Part shown: one piece after another, positions 48,201 through 58,946 of the stretch
How the letters are laid out: each line of letters starts with the position of its first letter
Position numbering within the stretch: position 1 is the stretch's first letter
Origin: Favolaschia claudopus
Taxonomy: Eukaryota; Basidiomycota; Agaricomycetes; Agaricales; Mycenaceae
Assembly (NCBI GenBank): GCA_037176885.1
Contig: JAWWNJ010000053.1
Span: 1,426,001 to 1,490,000, forward strand
DNA length: 64,000 bases
Direction: 5' to 3'
Notes under the pieces: generated by a model
Database searches by the model: none
What the model saw: only the letters and a program-made list of their open reading frames with translations
Told to the model about the DNA's origin: nothing
Program-made: the position numbers and the translations under genes

Positions 48201-48484
48201 ACCACAAAAGCAAGTGTTTAGAGTCAAGAGAAAAGCCTGAGGACAAAGATGATGTGGCAAAATGCACTGCGGAATGCTACCGGATAGCTGTTCCGGACCC
48301 TCCCCCTGCGGACCGGTGATCCGGACCCTCCTCCTCCTCATGTGCACAGCATGTCAAAACTTTTTGAGGTTGATGTCCGAAACTTTTGTTCCGCGTGCCT
48401 CTTGCCCTGTATCACTTGAAGTTGTTTGAGTTTTGGAATTCCGCTCTAAAAAGCCAAATTCCGGTTACTTTTGGTCACACCGAG
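42210..48484. mobile_element. 6.3-kb DNA transposon nested in the hAT element
   Basis: Terminal inverted repeats of at least 27 bp begin CTCGGTGTGACCAAAAGTAA at 42210 and end with the inverse at 48484. TA flanks both (42208-42209 and 48485-48486). It contains a single large spliced gene on the + strand. Insertion is 48 bp upstream of the hAT transposase start codon. The TA duplication is typical of Tc1/mariner-like integration. The encoded protein looks different, so I leave the superfamily open. Confidence 0.88.
43030..48137 (+). CDS. Putative transposase, RNase-H-like, about 1609 residues
   Basis: Six exons join in frame: 43030-43853, 43921-44356, 44407-45364, 45418-47310, 47365-47573, 47628-48137 (introns 50-67 nt; total 4830 nt). 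Residues about 163-200 hold a C-x2-C..H..C finger (CTRCPTWV..NHMKGKNC). A second C-x2-C finger is near 368, followed by a charged helix. The catalytic-looking core has MMDEVALEEHL (about 571), ATDGDALRR (about 684), FDWRHIVKR at the exon 3/4 junction, DPQDVPRA, and GTDPLEGHFAFMRTAGGHNS (about 908). The last resembles the P-element/THAP9 segment with LE..F..R..GG.N. An acidic Ser/Glu-rich stretch follows. The C-terminus has CLYC..H-x3-H (about 1394) and PCGYCGRSGH..CGLCP (about 1446). No lesion was seen. This family is common in mushroom repeats as I recall it; catalytic residues are inferred. Confidence 0.75.
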
Positions 48485-48889
48485 TATATATAACATTTTG
48501 GAGGTATATATTGCGCGTACCTTGGACCCTGAGTGCGCCAACACACTCTCCCGACGCGCCACCTTTGCGTCTTATTTCCAGCTCTGTGTGGGGCGTATCG
48601 CGTCCTGCGTAGCAGTCAGACGGTGACGTCGACGCCAAGCGAGGTTGAGGTGAAGCATAGGAGGATTGGTTCGCGGCAGGAACACGCTAGCCGGTGAGCG
48701 GGAGGACGAGGATTGTGGTAGACGCGCCAGTCACTCAGTGACGCTGACAAAAGTGTCACGGTGCCTGTTTTGGGGGCCGAGGCGAGGCGAGCTGGCATCA
48801 CCTCGAGGTGCCGTTTATGGTAACGGGTCGAGTTGGAGCTGAACTCAGCTCAGAGCTAACTCCAGCTCCCGGCAGCACTAAGTGCTACA

Positions 48890-51720
48890 CGTCCGAGTAG
48901 TATACTGACATGGGTGCGGGAGCGTACCTCAGCAAGCTCACGCGTCCTCGTACGCGCTCCTTCCCTCACAACTTGCCGCCAACAACTTCGGTTCCATCGA
49001 CCGCAGCATTCTCCGTCTACGTCGATTGTTCACGCAGTCTTCGGTCGTGCGCCGCCTCGCTCGCCTTGACTCACGAGCGTGCCAAGATCGGGGGCAGCCA
49101 GCGGCCGCCCCTTGAATAAATTGACTTCCGTCTCAAACGTCCTGGTCACTTCCTCGGCGTGTCTGACCATTGCTGAGTACTGAAGGAAGGCGACACTTAC
49201 ATCAGCAAACCAAACCGGAATGGAGGATGAAGCAAAGCAAACGACGTACCTTTCATCTATTGGCTGTTCGCCCCGTCAGCCCGGCGGCTAACGGATCGTG
49301 CGTTGGACCACTGAGCGCCCTTGGTGGCTGCTGGTAGTCGACAACCGCGCTGAGGGGCATTCGGAATCGGGGGCGCACATTGTAGATGGTAACGCCGGGG
49401 AATAAAGGGCGGCTACAATTCCGCTTCATGTGATCGTTAGCAAACTCTCTGCGAGATCAGAATTTGCGAGACGTACCTCGAGACCATGCGCCTTCTTATG
49501 CGTCCCTCAATCTCAATCTTCAACGGATCGCCTCCATCACTGGCCTCCGCTTCCGCGTCTTTTAGTCGTTTGACAAGGAAGACCATCCGAATGTCTTGGA
49601 CCATTGAGCGCATCTGAAGGCTGCTGGTGGTCGACGGTCGTGCTGAGAATTCTGAGTGGCGTCGTCGTACGATGCGATACGGATGATACCTTGCGTCTCA
49701 AAGCGTCCCGCCTCCAGTCGTGACGTGCCTTCGTCGGATGAGTGCTAGCGGTCGGCAACCGCTGGGGGGTTGCGAGCGGTGCCGTCGTAGAGTGCGATTC
49801 GACTACGTTGTCGTTGAGTCAGTGACTGCGATTGTCGCGTTAGGGGGATAAGTTCGTCCAAACGGATTATAGGACGTACGGTTCGTCGTCCTCCGCTCCT
49901 CGTATCAAGCCTCCTCGTCTCGAGAAGGGAACTCGTATGTTGTGGGGCGGGATGATGTCCCGCTGCAGGCTCTCGTTAGCCAAATCGCCAGGGAAGGAAA
50001 CAATCGAAGCGAACGTACTAAGCGGGAACCGAGCGCCGTTAGCGGCTGCTGGTGATCGCACGGCCGCACTGGGGGGCGCTGCTGTGCCAATCCTAGATAG
50101 CAGATAAATGTGTCCCCGGGACTTGGGGCAAGCACTACATCGCGCAGACTGAGGGCAACTGGCCATTCTGTTTTAAGACCTGGAAGCAGGGCATCGGATC
50201 GGCAGCCGTACCTGGTATTCACGTATCCCTTGTCGACCACACCGTAATCTTTCGAGAGCCCTCGTCTTCGTTTCCGTCTCGGCGCTTTCGGTCGTGCTTG
50301 GAGTCGCCAATAGGGGGCTTTCCCTGGGCCGAGAATTGCCATCAGTTGCCGCAGTTGCTGAGATGCTGTTTGGATGTCGAGTCGCGAGAACAAGGTCGAG
50401 GGAGAGGCAAGAGAGAGGTCTAGAAAAGAGCCATCGGGTTTCGGCACCGATGGCCCGAACTCTATTCTCACGAGCGAAACCGCCTCTCTCCACGCTCATC
50501 GATGCATCGCTCATCCTTAACAACAAAGACGACGAAGCTTCGTACCACGAGCCGACTGTCTTGGACGCCCCCTCCGCCAATTCACACTCGACTCCAGCCT
50601 CGAGCGCGTTTCGAATGCTGCTGAGGCTGGATCCACCTGTTGCTCAGACTCCGACTGTAGATCTTACTTGAATGGAATCTGCGTTGTGACTTGGAATCTC
50701 GTTCTTCAGTCTCAGCGTGCACGACGCCACTCTCCTGCAACGTCTCGCCTCTTGAACTGCATATTGAGATACACCGCGCAGAGATTGCCCGCACGTTCCG
50801 TGCTTCCATCCGTCGCCATTCGTGTCATTCCCGCAAGATCTTGATCTTCTATATCCTTCGGACGCATCGAGCAACGCTCGTCAAGTACCTTCGAAACTTC
50901 GCCGTGCCGCGTCATTTTGTCCTCAAGCGCGTTCTATATGCAGCTGAGGTTGAGGTTTTGTCTCGGGATTTTCGTTCTTCTATCGCCTCCGCTGGGGGGC
51001 AATAAGATCTGACTTAATCTCCTCTCTTGTTCTCCGCCTCCTTCCTCGTCAAGATAAAATCATACATTCATTCATTCGACTCGTAGTTTACTTTTACACG
51101 CTCGTTTACCTACCTTTACTTGTTCTTTGCTTTCTTTGCCTATACCTATCTCCGTTCGGACACCATCCATTGTCATTCCATCCAGTCCTCACCCCTCCGC
51201 TGCTCTGTCAATATTCGAAGATACCCTATTGCAACTTCCAAGGCGAGGTCCTGATCGTCCAAGCGCGGGTTACCGCTGCTGGTCTACACTCGCTTCCCCA
51301 TTTCCTTCCAGAACTCCGTAACTCTGTTCCTTCTCGGTCTCCGGTCACAATGTCAATATAGCTTACGCTGCTCAACACTCCTTCATCTGTGCCGCTACAC
51401 TCCCATCCTGTCCTTCTTTAACCCTCCCGACCCTCCCTCTTGCTCATGAACTTCCTGCCTACCATGCTACTACATCTCAAGGTCGTTCACTTGTCCTTCG
51501 GCCAGCACCTCATCACCGGTTCTTCTGGTCTCACTGGACAAATTCTGGCCTCCGTCTTCTCCCACTTGTCAACAACACCCGCATTTCCTCCCGGAATTTT
51601 TCCCCTGGTTAAAGCTGCAAACAAGGATTTATTATTTTTTGTCGTGCAGATCCTGCTCGGTCGTCTTCGCAGGGACTACAAGAAAAAAAACAGGGGGGCT
51701 GTGGGGGATGTATAGGGAGT
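48890..51720. other. Repeat-like GC-rich region, no supported gene
   Basis: A degenerate motif GGCTGCTGGTGGTCGAC followed by a CGCTG-type word recurs near 49326, 49620, 49745 and 50043, about 100-300 bp apart. This suggests old tandem duplication. Many long open frames overlap on both strands, as expected of GC-rich repeats. A pyrimidine-rich stretch at 51050-51180 looks promoter-like, but I could not place a gene after it. Confidence 0.35.
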
Positions 51721-51726
51721 GCATAC

Positions 51727-52150
51727 CCTGAGTCTATGCATAGCGTAGACTCAGAGGCTGCTTGAGCGTCAGCTCATATAGCGCCGGGATGCACTAGACA
51801 TACCCTACGGGCCAGACAGGAGCAATACAGGCTGGCTTAGATAACTACAGGCCACTGCCTTGAGGGAGGACCTGGAGCACTGCTAGGGCGATACTGCGGA
51901 TGCAGTACAGAGTCTATGGTTAGAGGCTACGCCTCCATAGCTCTGCTAGTCCCCCCAGTGTGCATACCTCAGAGTCTGTAACTCATAGCTGGCGGAGTGT
52001 TAGCGGAGTCTAGCGCCTGGGATGCATTTCAGATCAGACGAGAGCAATCGAGGCTGGTCTGACTAGCGACAGGCATCTCACTGCAGGTGCAGTTCAGAGT
52101 CTACGGAAACACTATTCCTCTGTAGCTCTGCTCGTCGCCCTTACCGCCAG
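51727..52150 (+). repeat. Two diverged copies of a structured unit of about 210-230 bp
   Basis: Copy 1 (about 51727-51950) and copy 2 (about 51962-52150) share blocks in order. These are GCATACC followed by AGAGTCT or GAGTCT words, GGGATGCA, GGAGCAAT or GAGCAATC followed by AGGCTGG, GCAG..CAGAGTCTA and GTAGCTCTGCT/ATAGCTCTGCT. Copy 1 begins with a hairpin GAGTCTA/TAGACTC. No coding potential. Confidence 0.5.
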
Positions 52151-52825
52151 CTGGGGATGGATGGACATCAAGCCTATGCTAAAAAAAATGGCACAGATGT
52201 CAATGTGGAAGCCATTAATGCCGAGCATTGCTACCACATTCTCCAAAATAGCTGGCCAACTTTTTTTTCCTTGCCCTGGGAAAGGTTTGCATCCTAGGGA
52301 TGCAGGATATTGTGGGGCCATCGTGATGCTATCTTGGGATGAGCATATTGGGTCCCTGCTTCATAGCAGGCACCACCCGTGTGGGGGGCTCTGTGATGTA
52401 TATTACTTATTACTTTACTTACACGGCTGGTACCTTTACATTACGCCTGTCAATATTACATAATAGATCTTGCTTAACCTGAACTTCCATGTCCTACGGT
52501 TAAGAGGGATCCTCAACGGCGAACCACCGACCCGGTTAGACCCCCTGCATGCCTGCTCCCCGCTCCTCCTGGGTTATAGGAGCCCGACTGAGGGTCAAAC
52601 ACTCCCTACGGCCGATGGGTTACAACGGCCACATCTACTCACAAGCGGCGGGCGCGGGTCATCCGCCGACTGCTATGTCTTCAATACTCGTCCCCAGGCT
52701 CCCAAGAAGCCATAATTCAGTCTTAGTACTGCAAAAGAAACAGTAAGGCTGTCGAAGGTGCCGCCAGTACGGAATTCAGGAGTGAATCGTATCCAGCCAG
52801 TCTCGCAGCCAGAGAACATTAGCGG
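52151..52825. other. No supported gene
   Basis: A frame at 52161-52463 is open but lacks recognisable features. Nothing else supported. Confidence 0.3.
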
Positions 52826-53017
52826 GTTTGTGCAAAGCGACCCGGGTCGCTTTGGGACCGCTCAGATCTCGACAACGAGCAGTCTCAGGTGTGAAGTCCC
52901 GGCGACCTAGGAGTGCCCCAGGGCAATACTCCTATAGGTCGCTTAGAGCTCACACCTGGTATCTGTTGTTGCGGAGATCTGAGCGATCGAAAAGCGACCT
53001 GGGTCGCTCGCACAAAC
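52826..53017. mobile_element. Snap-back MITE with palindromic ends
   Basis: Arms starting GTTTGTGC (52826) and ending GCACAAAC (53017) are inverted over about 45 bp. Each contains a palindrome (AGCGACCCGGGTCGCT on the left) and a CGCTCAGATCT block. The interior also pairs. A truncated relative lies at 55731-55835. No obvious target duplication. Confidence 0.7.
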
Positions 53018-53248
53018 TCTCTATTGCAGGAGATGATGAGGAGGATACAATGAGTGTGGAAAAAGCCTGAGGGATTTGGTACATTGCCATCACTGCAGAG
53101 GTCGAGCGTTCGATTCTCGCAAGCACCAGTAATTAAGTGATACAGTCAGTGTTGTAGTACAATAGAAATAGATATAGATAGTTGCTAGAAAGTCAAACCA
53201 AGGTGCAAGCAGACACCTTACAAAGAAAGGAGTATCGGTACTTAGAAA

Positions 53249-53824
53249 CAGTGCGAGTGGGACTCGGCTATATAAGCGAGTCGCACTGTTGATGAGTTCC
53301 GCATCAGCTGCAATCAAGTGGCGATCAATGCATCAACATTCAATCAATTCCCGGCATTCAAAGCCGAAGATGTATTTTATACTGTTTATTGTACTTTCTG
53401 AATGATTTATATGCTAAAATATTCACTGGTGGGAACGTCGTTCCCCCCAGACCCCTCCTTTGGCCTGACGGCATGTCCGAGATGTTTAATTAGTTATTTG
53501 CATGTTATTTTGCTGTTTATTCGTAAAATTTAATGCATGTAGCGCGGGGGTCTCCCTTGACGCTTGCCGCTAGGCCCACTGCGTGGAGCTCTCGCTCGCC
53601 GCTGGGCCCACTGCGTGGTGCAACCGCTCGCCGCGGAGGCCCACTGCGTGGGGCCAGGGAATATTTTAAAGGGTCGGGCGGGTTTTCTTAGCTAATTGCA
53701 TGTCATTGATTTACATCAATTGAAGTGATGTGCCGCAAGGCCGAGTCGCACTGTTAGAGCTCATCCGAGCTTCCGAGTCGCACTGTCAGGCTTTATCTGA
53801 GATTTAACCGAGTCCCACTCGCAT
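53249..53824. repeat. Inverted GCGAGTGGGACTCGG repeat with an internal tandem motif
   Basis: GTGCGAGTGGGACTCGG at about 53251 is mirrored by CCGAGTCCCACTCGCAT at 53808-53824. Extra CGAGTCGCACTGT copies occur near 53280, 53745 and 53775. GGCCCACTGCGTGG recurs three times between 53572 and 53652 (about 33-bp spacing). Probably the remains of a non-autonomous element. Confidence 0.5.
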
Positions 53825-54224
53825 CCTTTTGGCCATTCCTCCAAAGAAAGTAAAGTGGTAATACTTTTGCTTACATAACGCCGCCGAACATGCCTTGTAA
53901 GGCCTTACAAGCCTCATTAGGTCCTATAAGGTCCATATGTGTTATAAGGCCCTATATGTAGTATTTGGTACGTATTTAAACCTTGTAACCCTCCTTTTCC
54001 CCAACGGCCTTATTAGACCTTACAAGGCCTGCCCAGGCCCAACAACCCTTTTTTGATTTTTCCGACACTGACTTCTACAGAGACCTACGCAAAAGCCGCG
54101 GAACTACACACAGCTATGTAACTCGGCCTGGATCTACAGCCCCTACCGGCTTCTACGGCAAAAACCAGGATTGCTGATGTACCACGACTGCGCCAAAGTC
54201 TCGCGACAGTGGCAAGAATCTTTC

Positions 54225-54453
54225 GGTCAAGAAACGAAATGAATACCTTGTCGCTGGTTTGTACTTCAACTGCGGCGTGATGTGACTTGCGAGAACTGTG
54301 GAGGTGCGGGTCATACCAAGGCTCGATGCTGGCACAAGGGCGGCGATATTGAAGGGCAATACCCCGACTGGTGGATTGGGAAGCGTGACGCTTCGAAGGC
54401 GCTGGTCCCGAGGTCTCACATGGCGTACGACGTGACGTCCATTGTTCTCTGAA
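54225..54453 (+). pseudogene. Ty1/copia gag fragment (zinc knuckle)
   Basis: The frame ending at 54453 reads DVTCENCGGAGHTKARCWHK, with the C-x2-C-x4-H-x4-C zinc knuckle of retroviral-type Gag. It then has GQYPDWWIGKRD, a layout I associate with fungal copia elements. Upstream sequence is broken. No protease, integrase or reverse transcriptase follows, so it is an internally deleted relic. Confidence 0.6.
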
Positions 54454-54548
54454 TATTTCGTGCGCACTACTCTTTTTCTGAACTTTTAAATCTCTTTCCC
54501 TTCCTTTATTTATTGGCCGACTCTACCATGTCTTCGTTCGCGGGGGAG

Positions 54549-54791
54549 TGTTGTAGGATAGCGACCGAAGCCCCTGATAGCTATACCCAGCCCGACCACT
54601 TTATCATATGTTGATCCGTTGTTGTTGTTGTTGTTGAGATCAATTAACGTGCTCGAGCCGCTGCAAGCGGCTATAGTACACGACATGCCGACATCGACTA
54701 CATGATTAATCAGGATTAATCGTTTCCAGTCCGTCCTTTCCTCCCACGTCACCCTTTTTATACAACCAATCAACTCCCAGTGCCTCGGGCA
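54549..54791 (+). mobile_element. Probable copia 3' LTR (right end uncertain)
   Basis: A purine tract GGGGGAG (54542-54548) directly precedes TGTTGTAGGATAGC, the usual layout at the start of a 3' LTR. A TATA-like TTTTTATACAACC lies at about 54754. The right end and target duplication could not be fixed; CA at 54790-54791 is one candidate, and the LTR may extend to about 54990. No 5' LTR in the window. Confidence 0.4.
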
Positions 54792-55030
54792 TGAAGCTTT
54801 GAAGTCCCGGTCCGACGGCCTTTGGCCAGTGCTTGCCGAGGTTGCGATCCCCGTAGGATGGGCGTCAAAGGATCAAGGCGGCAGCGTACGCCTGATCAGA
54901 CAAAGTGTGATGGATGATTTGTATATCTCTTACTCACCTTATATTCTGTACCTTTCCGTAGCAACGATAGCTGTCTTTTGATCCCCAACGCTCATTTGCT
55001 CGTCTTGCGCCCTCTGCATTCCCTGCCTTT

Positions 55031-55408
55031 CAGCCGTTTTGGAAACAATATACGGGTTTTGATTGAGTGGTGCTCGTTCGTTTGTGCTTACGTTTGTTGA
55101 CGATTCTGTCATCGGCAAAGCCGGGAGCACCACTTTGTGGGGTGTTGCCGTACCACATCAAATGCCGCTGGTCCCTTGTTTTGGCCCTTGCCCGCAAGTC
55201 ATGGCCCTGTCGAGCTCTGGGCAAGTAGCAGCTGAGTCTTGATCCTCAGTTCTGTTAACCCCCTATTTTTTCCTGGTGTTCTTTGGGTGGCGGAAGCGAA
55301 AATCAGATTCGGCTGAAGTGGAGCTGGTGACGGGAAGCAAAACAAAAGTAAGCACAAACAAATGAGCACCACTTGATCAAAACCCGTATATTGTTTCCAA
55401 AACGGCTG
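55031..55408. mobile_element. MITE with CAGCCGTTTTGG ends
   Basis: Inverted arms of about 60 bp start CAGCCGTTTTGGAAACAATA (55031) and end with the inverse at 55408, with the GAGTGGTGCTC/GAGCACCACTT blocks included. The right flank is TA and the left is TT, so the duplication is not confirmed. A solo end lies at 2316. Confidence 0.75.
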
Positions 55409-55496
55409 TATGCATATGTTGCATGTTGCGATGGATTGAGATGAATTGTACAAAGATTCAGACTATCACGATGCATCTCAAGCTATACCGAAAAAG

Positions 55497-55711
55497 TGTG
55501 CCACTTTTCCAGATGGTTTGAGCATGGATGAGATAGTTTGAAGATATTCGCATTTCATCTCATTTCATTTCACCCAATCCCGTGGACTTTTGACTGGGGA
55601 TTATATGCGATTACTTCCACCTATGCGTTGTAATGCCCTTAAGGGTTATGTGTGTCTATATCGGCTTATATCGGCTCGTCAGCCGATATAGGCGGTTTAG
55701 GATTTTTCCGA
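55497..55711 (+). repeat. Dispersed repeat, copy 2
   Basis: Diverged copy of 2757-3015. It contains an inverted TATATCGGCT/AGCCGATATA pair near 55660-55690, analogous to the pair in copy 1. Confidence 0.6.
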
Positions 55712-55730
55712 CTTGGTATTAGGGAGGTTG

Positions 55731-55835
55731 TGCAAGCGACCCAGGTCGCTTTTTGACCGCCCAGATCTCCGCAGCGATGGATGCCAGGTGTAAGCGCTTG
55801 AGCTCTAAGCGACGACTGTTCGTGGTGGAGATCTG
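55731..55835. repeat. Relative of the 52826 snap-back MITE
   Basis: GTTGTGCAAGCGACCCAGGT, the CCCAGATCTCCGCA block, and GGAGATCTGA near 55828 match the 52826-53017 element. The outer right arm is missing. Confidence 0.55.
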
Positions 55836-56588
55836 ACTACTTACCAGTCTGCTACGCCCGTCGTGCTCGCCACAATTGACGGCCTCGCGTAGCAGACTGG
55901 TTAAAATTCGTGATACAGCAATGCAACTGTAATGGCTCACTAGCCGAGACGCAGGTTCAGGTTTTACGCTCATTGATATCCCATGGCAGCCATCAACCAT
56001 CCTCTTCCGCTCTGCGTCGCCGCATCGACGTCGCTCCTCCTCAGAAATCACCCACGTCTCCGACTCAGAACCGCCATCTCGCGCGCCAAATCAGCCCGCA
56101 AATCCGTATTCGAGCAGTACAAATGATTTGGGGCTGAAGAGAAAGCGGAAAATTCTATTGAGGACCCCGGGGTGCAGGCAGAAACCCTCCCCATATATGG
56201 TTATATTGCAGAAACCGCCCACGCAAAGTTTGACGATGTCTGAACAGAAACCCACTTAGCCTGTGCAAACATTGTCAAAATGCCCAACTTGGACCGGCCA
56301 TTGCGAGCTCAAATGGGGGTCAATTCCATTGGACCAAAACGCAAACTAGGTCTATTTTTTAAGTATTGATATTACATTTACGGTTATTTTCATTGGATCG
56401 GCCGGAATGTTCGGCACCGAAGCCAACGACTTCAGGGGGCGTATGTCGTTGTATTCGCATTCAGTCATGTTGCAAGCCCCTCACATATCTACATCCCGCT
56501 TGACAGCCTCTGTCAAAAGGAGTCGTCTACATCGCTACCGGTCCGTTCCTTTTCTGAGTATTACATACTGCTGCTCCATTGCTCAACC
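55836..56588. other. Upstream region of the aquaglyceroporin gene
   Basis: No gene. CCCCGGGGTGCAGGCAGAAA at about 56166 resembles a sequence at about 33616. The final 200 bp should contain the promoter; ATG 56589 is in a good fungal start context (ACCATGG). Confidence 0.4.
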
Positions 56589-57720
56589 ATGGTAAGGGAC
56601 ATGCTGCGAGAGCCCATCGCTGAATTTTTGGGCGTTGCAATCCTGGTCATATTTGGATGTGGGGTCAACTGCTCGGTTCTTCTCTCCTCTGCTCCCGGCA
56701 TCTCCTCCTACCCTAAAGGTGTATGTATTAGCACTAGCCGTAGGGCTGCGTGTCCAGCTCATCTAATCCTTGTCCTAGGACTATCTCGCTGGCTGTTTTG
56801 GATGGGCGGTAAGGCTCCATTGTGTTCTAGTGTTTTCTCTTCCCATCCCCAATAATGTTCAGATTGGCCTATGTCTCGGCGTTTGGGTTGCCGGTGGGGT
56901 CTCACCCGCTCACATCAATCCCGCGGTGCGTCGGCGCCACTTTGCCCATTCATTCAAAATGCGGGCTGAGCGCGTGGTTAGGTCACATTGGCTATGGCCA
57001 CTTGGCGTGGATTTGCTTGGAGAAAAGTACCGGTCAGTGGGCTCATAAGCCCTTCGTTCAGAGTAGTAGCTCAGATTCCTCTAGGTTTTTATTTTCGCTC
57101 AACTTCTCGGCGGATTTGTCGGCGCAGCTCTTGTCTACGGCACTTATTTCCATGCCATCGATACCTTCGAGGGTGGGGTTGGTATACGTACCTTAAGAAC
57201 TGCAGGCCTCTTTAGCGCATACTCGGTATGGCATACGTTGTGGAACTCTATACAGTAGCACCTCGCAATTGACCAATTATCTTAGATTGGCTACATGACT
57301 AACGTCATTTTTTACTGAACTGCTCGCGACGGCCATTCTGGTGCTCGTCATTGTTGCCCTCACCAACACTAACAATACTGCCCCACCAGCACTCTTTCCC
57401 CTCGCAATATTCATCGTCATGCTTGGTATAGGCGTCTCCCTAGGGATGCAAACCGGCGAGCATTACTCCTTCCAATTGAGATAAGTACAAGGATTGGAAT
57501 AATTTCCTTCTCAGGTTTTGCCATGAATCCTGCGCGAGACTTTGGGCCCCGGCTTTTGACAGCTGCTGTTGGTTATCCCGGGACCGTCTTTAGCTTTCGG
57601 CATCAATACTGGCTCTGGAATGGAATAATTGCGCCAATCGTCGGCGCACAACTTGCCGTGGCGTTGTATGACATTTTTCTCTGTCAGGAAGAGGACAGTC
57701 TCGTTCTCAAAAAGCTGTAA
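56589..57720 (+). pseudogene. Aquaglyceroporin (MIP channel), seven exons, frameshifted
   Basis: Exons fit 56589-56720, 56779-56808, 56863-56925, 56982-57032, 57085-57225, 57286-about 57458 and about 57516-57720. The start MVRDMLREPIAEFLGVAIL enters the first membrane helix. GVSPAHINPAV carries the first NPA box; a 56-nt intron splits that helix. [29 protein letters not shown] and LLATAILVLVIVALTNTNN follow. FAMNPARDFGPRL is the second NPA box; the Asp after NPAR is typical of glycerol-conducting members. WNGIIAPIVGAQLAVALYD is the last helix. In exon 6 the frame breaks at a T6 run near 57311 (TNV to FFTELL), and the intron before the last exon would need a GC donor. Six helices and both NPA boxes are otherwise present. 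Confidence 0.8.
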
Positions 57721-57788
57721 GAGTCGTCTTGACCGCTAATTGTCCAACCACTCAGTTGGTGTAGGTCAAAGGTATATGCTGGATACTA

Positions 57789-58473
57789 CACTAACTCGGC
57801 AAAAAAAATGTCCGATCGGTTTTTGCTTCGTTTTTGCACGGAAATGGGACTTTCCATCTGAAACGAAGTTGAAGGTTGTGGAAGTGACTGAGCCGGAATT
57901 TTTGCACGCAAATAGATCATCAAAGTCTGTTAATTCCGGCATCAACTGGGCGAAACTACCGAAACAGGATATTTTCCGGTTCTGCAGTAACCGATTTCAG
58001 GGTAGCCCAGGTGCATACGTCGAAAGTTCCAGATAAACTAAGCAATTCCACAAGTTGCACCAAGAAAGGTTGAGCCGTTGTAGCGCTATGACGCGAACAA
58101 TTCTGCCATTTTGATCCAATTTCGGCACATTCCGGTTAAAATAGTCGAAAATGGCCACTTTGCGCTCGCTGTAGCGCCTTTTTGCCTGCATATTTTTGCT
58201 TGGTCTAACTTGGAGAAATACTCAGTAAATATCAGGCTATAGAATGAGAAAGTCAGCTCTGAGATTGATCGTAATCTGAGCGATCTGGAAAGTCGGATTT
58301 TCTGTGTTGTGACCGGCCTGATTGCGCATCATATTTTGCCGCAAAACAAATACGGCAGGATAATGCCCCTTAATTCTACAAGCTACACTGTAAGTCATTT
58401 GAAGCCGAAATGTATGTCCATTGTTGAGAAATATGCGGAATATCGATCGGACATTTTTTTTGCTGAGTTAGTG
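57789..58473. mobile_element. MITE with CACTAACTC ends and TA duplication
   Basis: Ends CACTAACTCGGCAAAAAAAA (57789) and the inverse TTTTTTTTGCTGAGTTAGTG (58473), with inverted homology continuing through TGTCCGATCG. TA flanks both sides (57787-57788 and 58474-58475). 685 bp, no transposase. It starts only 68 bp after the aquaglyceroporin stop codon. Confidence 0.85.
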
Positions 58474-58946
58474 TAATTAGGTGTGGGTAGAGAATGTCGC
58501 AACTTTCTTTTTTTCGCGATCGGGCTCAATCGGGCCCGATTGCACTCCGAGCCCCTTCAATAACAACTCCGCCACCTTATAACACAAAACATGTAGCATT
58601 CAAATGAGCAGGAGGATTTGGTGGGATGGCTGTGGGCCACTATCGAAGATCGGGAAAAAAAGAAATTTGCGACAAAGCTGGGTCGTAATCGAGTGATTTA
58701 TGGCGCTAGCAAGAGGGAGAGAGAATTAGAGAAATAAGAGCTATAGTGTACAGCCTGTGCCTTCTTCAAGAGTAATAGGAACAAACTGCATGAAGCAATA
58801 TCTTATAACTGGAAGCTCGTTCTCCAAGTCTGCGCTTTGAAGAGCCAAATGTTTTGCGCTCAGAAATTGTGGACTCGGATTTGAGTCTGATCATCGGAGG
58901 CTGAATCAGTGAATGGCATAATATGTGTGACTGCCTAGACTCGACA

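Larger units (their letters stand above)
38478..48880. mobile_element. hAT DNA transposon carrying a nested 6.3-kb insertion
   Basis: Ends TAGTGCTGCCGGGAGCT (38478) and its inverse at 48880, with an exact 8-bp target duplication AGTGCTAC (38470-38477 and 48881-48888). Removing the inner element (42210-48484 plus one TA) leaves about 4.1 kb. That is a normal hAT length, almost filled by the transposase gene on the - strand. Three other copies or derivatives occur at 36272-37187, 38078 and 62073-62509. Confidence 0.92.

Noticed and set aside
42210..48484. Cargo gene captured by the hAT element
   Set aside because: The gene has its own terminal inverted repeats and TA duplication, so a nested insertion explains it better.
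48890..51010. Several long overlapping open frames on both strands
   Set aside because: Arginine/serine/proline-biased translations with equal frames on both strands are typical of GC-rich repeats; no domain seen.
53080..53135. tRNA-like B box (GCGTTCGATTCTCGC) before GCACCA
   Set aside because: T-stem and anticodon-stem pairing is poor, the position-33 T is missing and no proper A box lies upstream. At most a tRNA-derived repeat.
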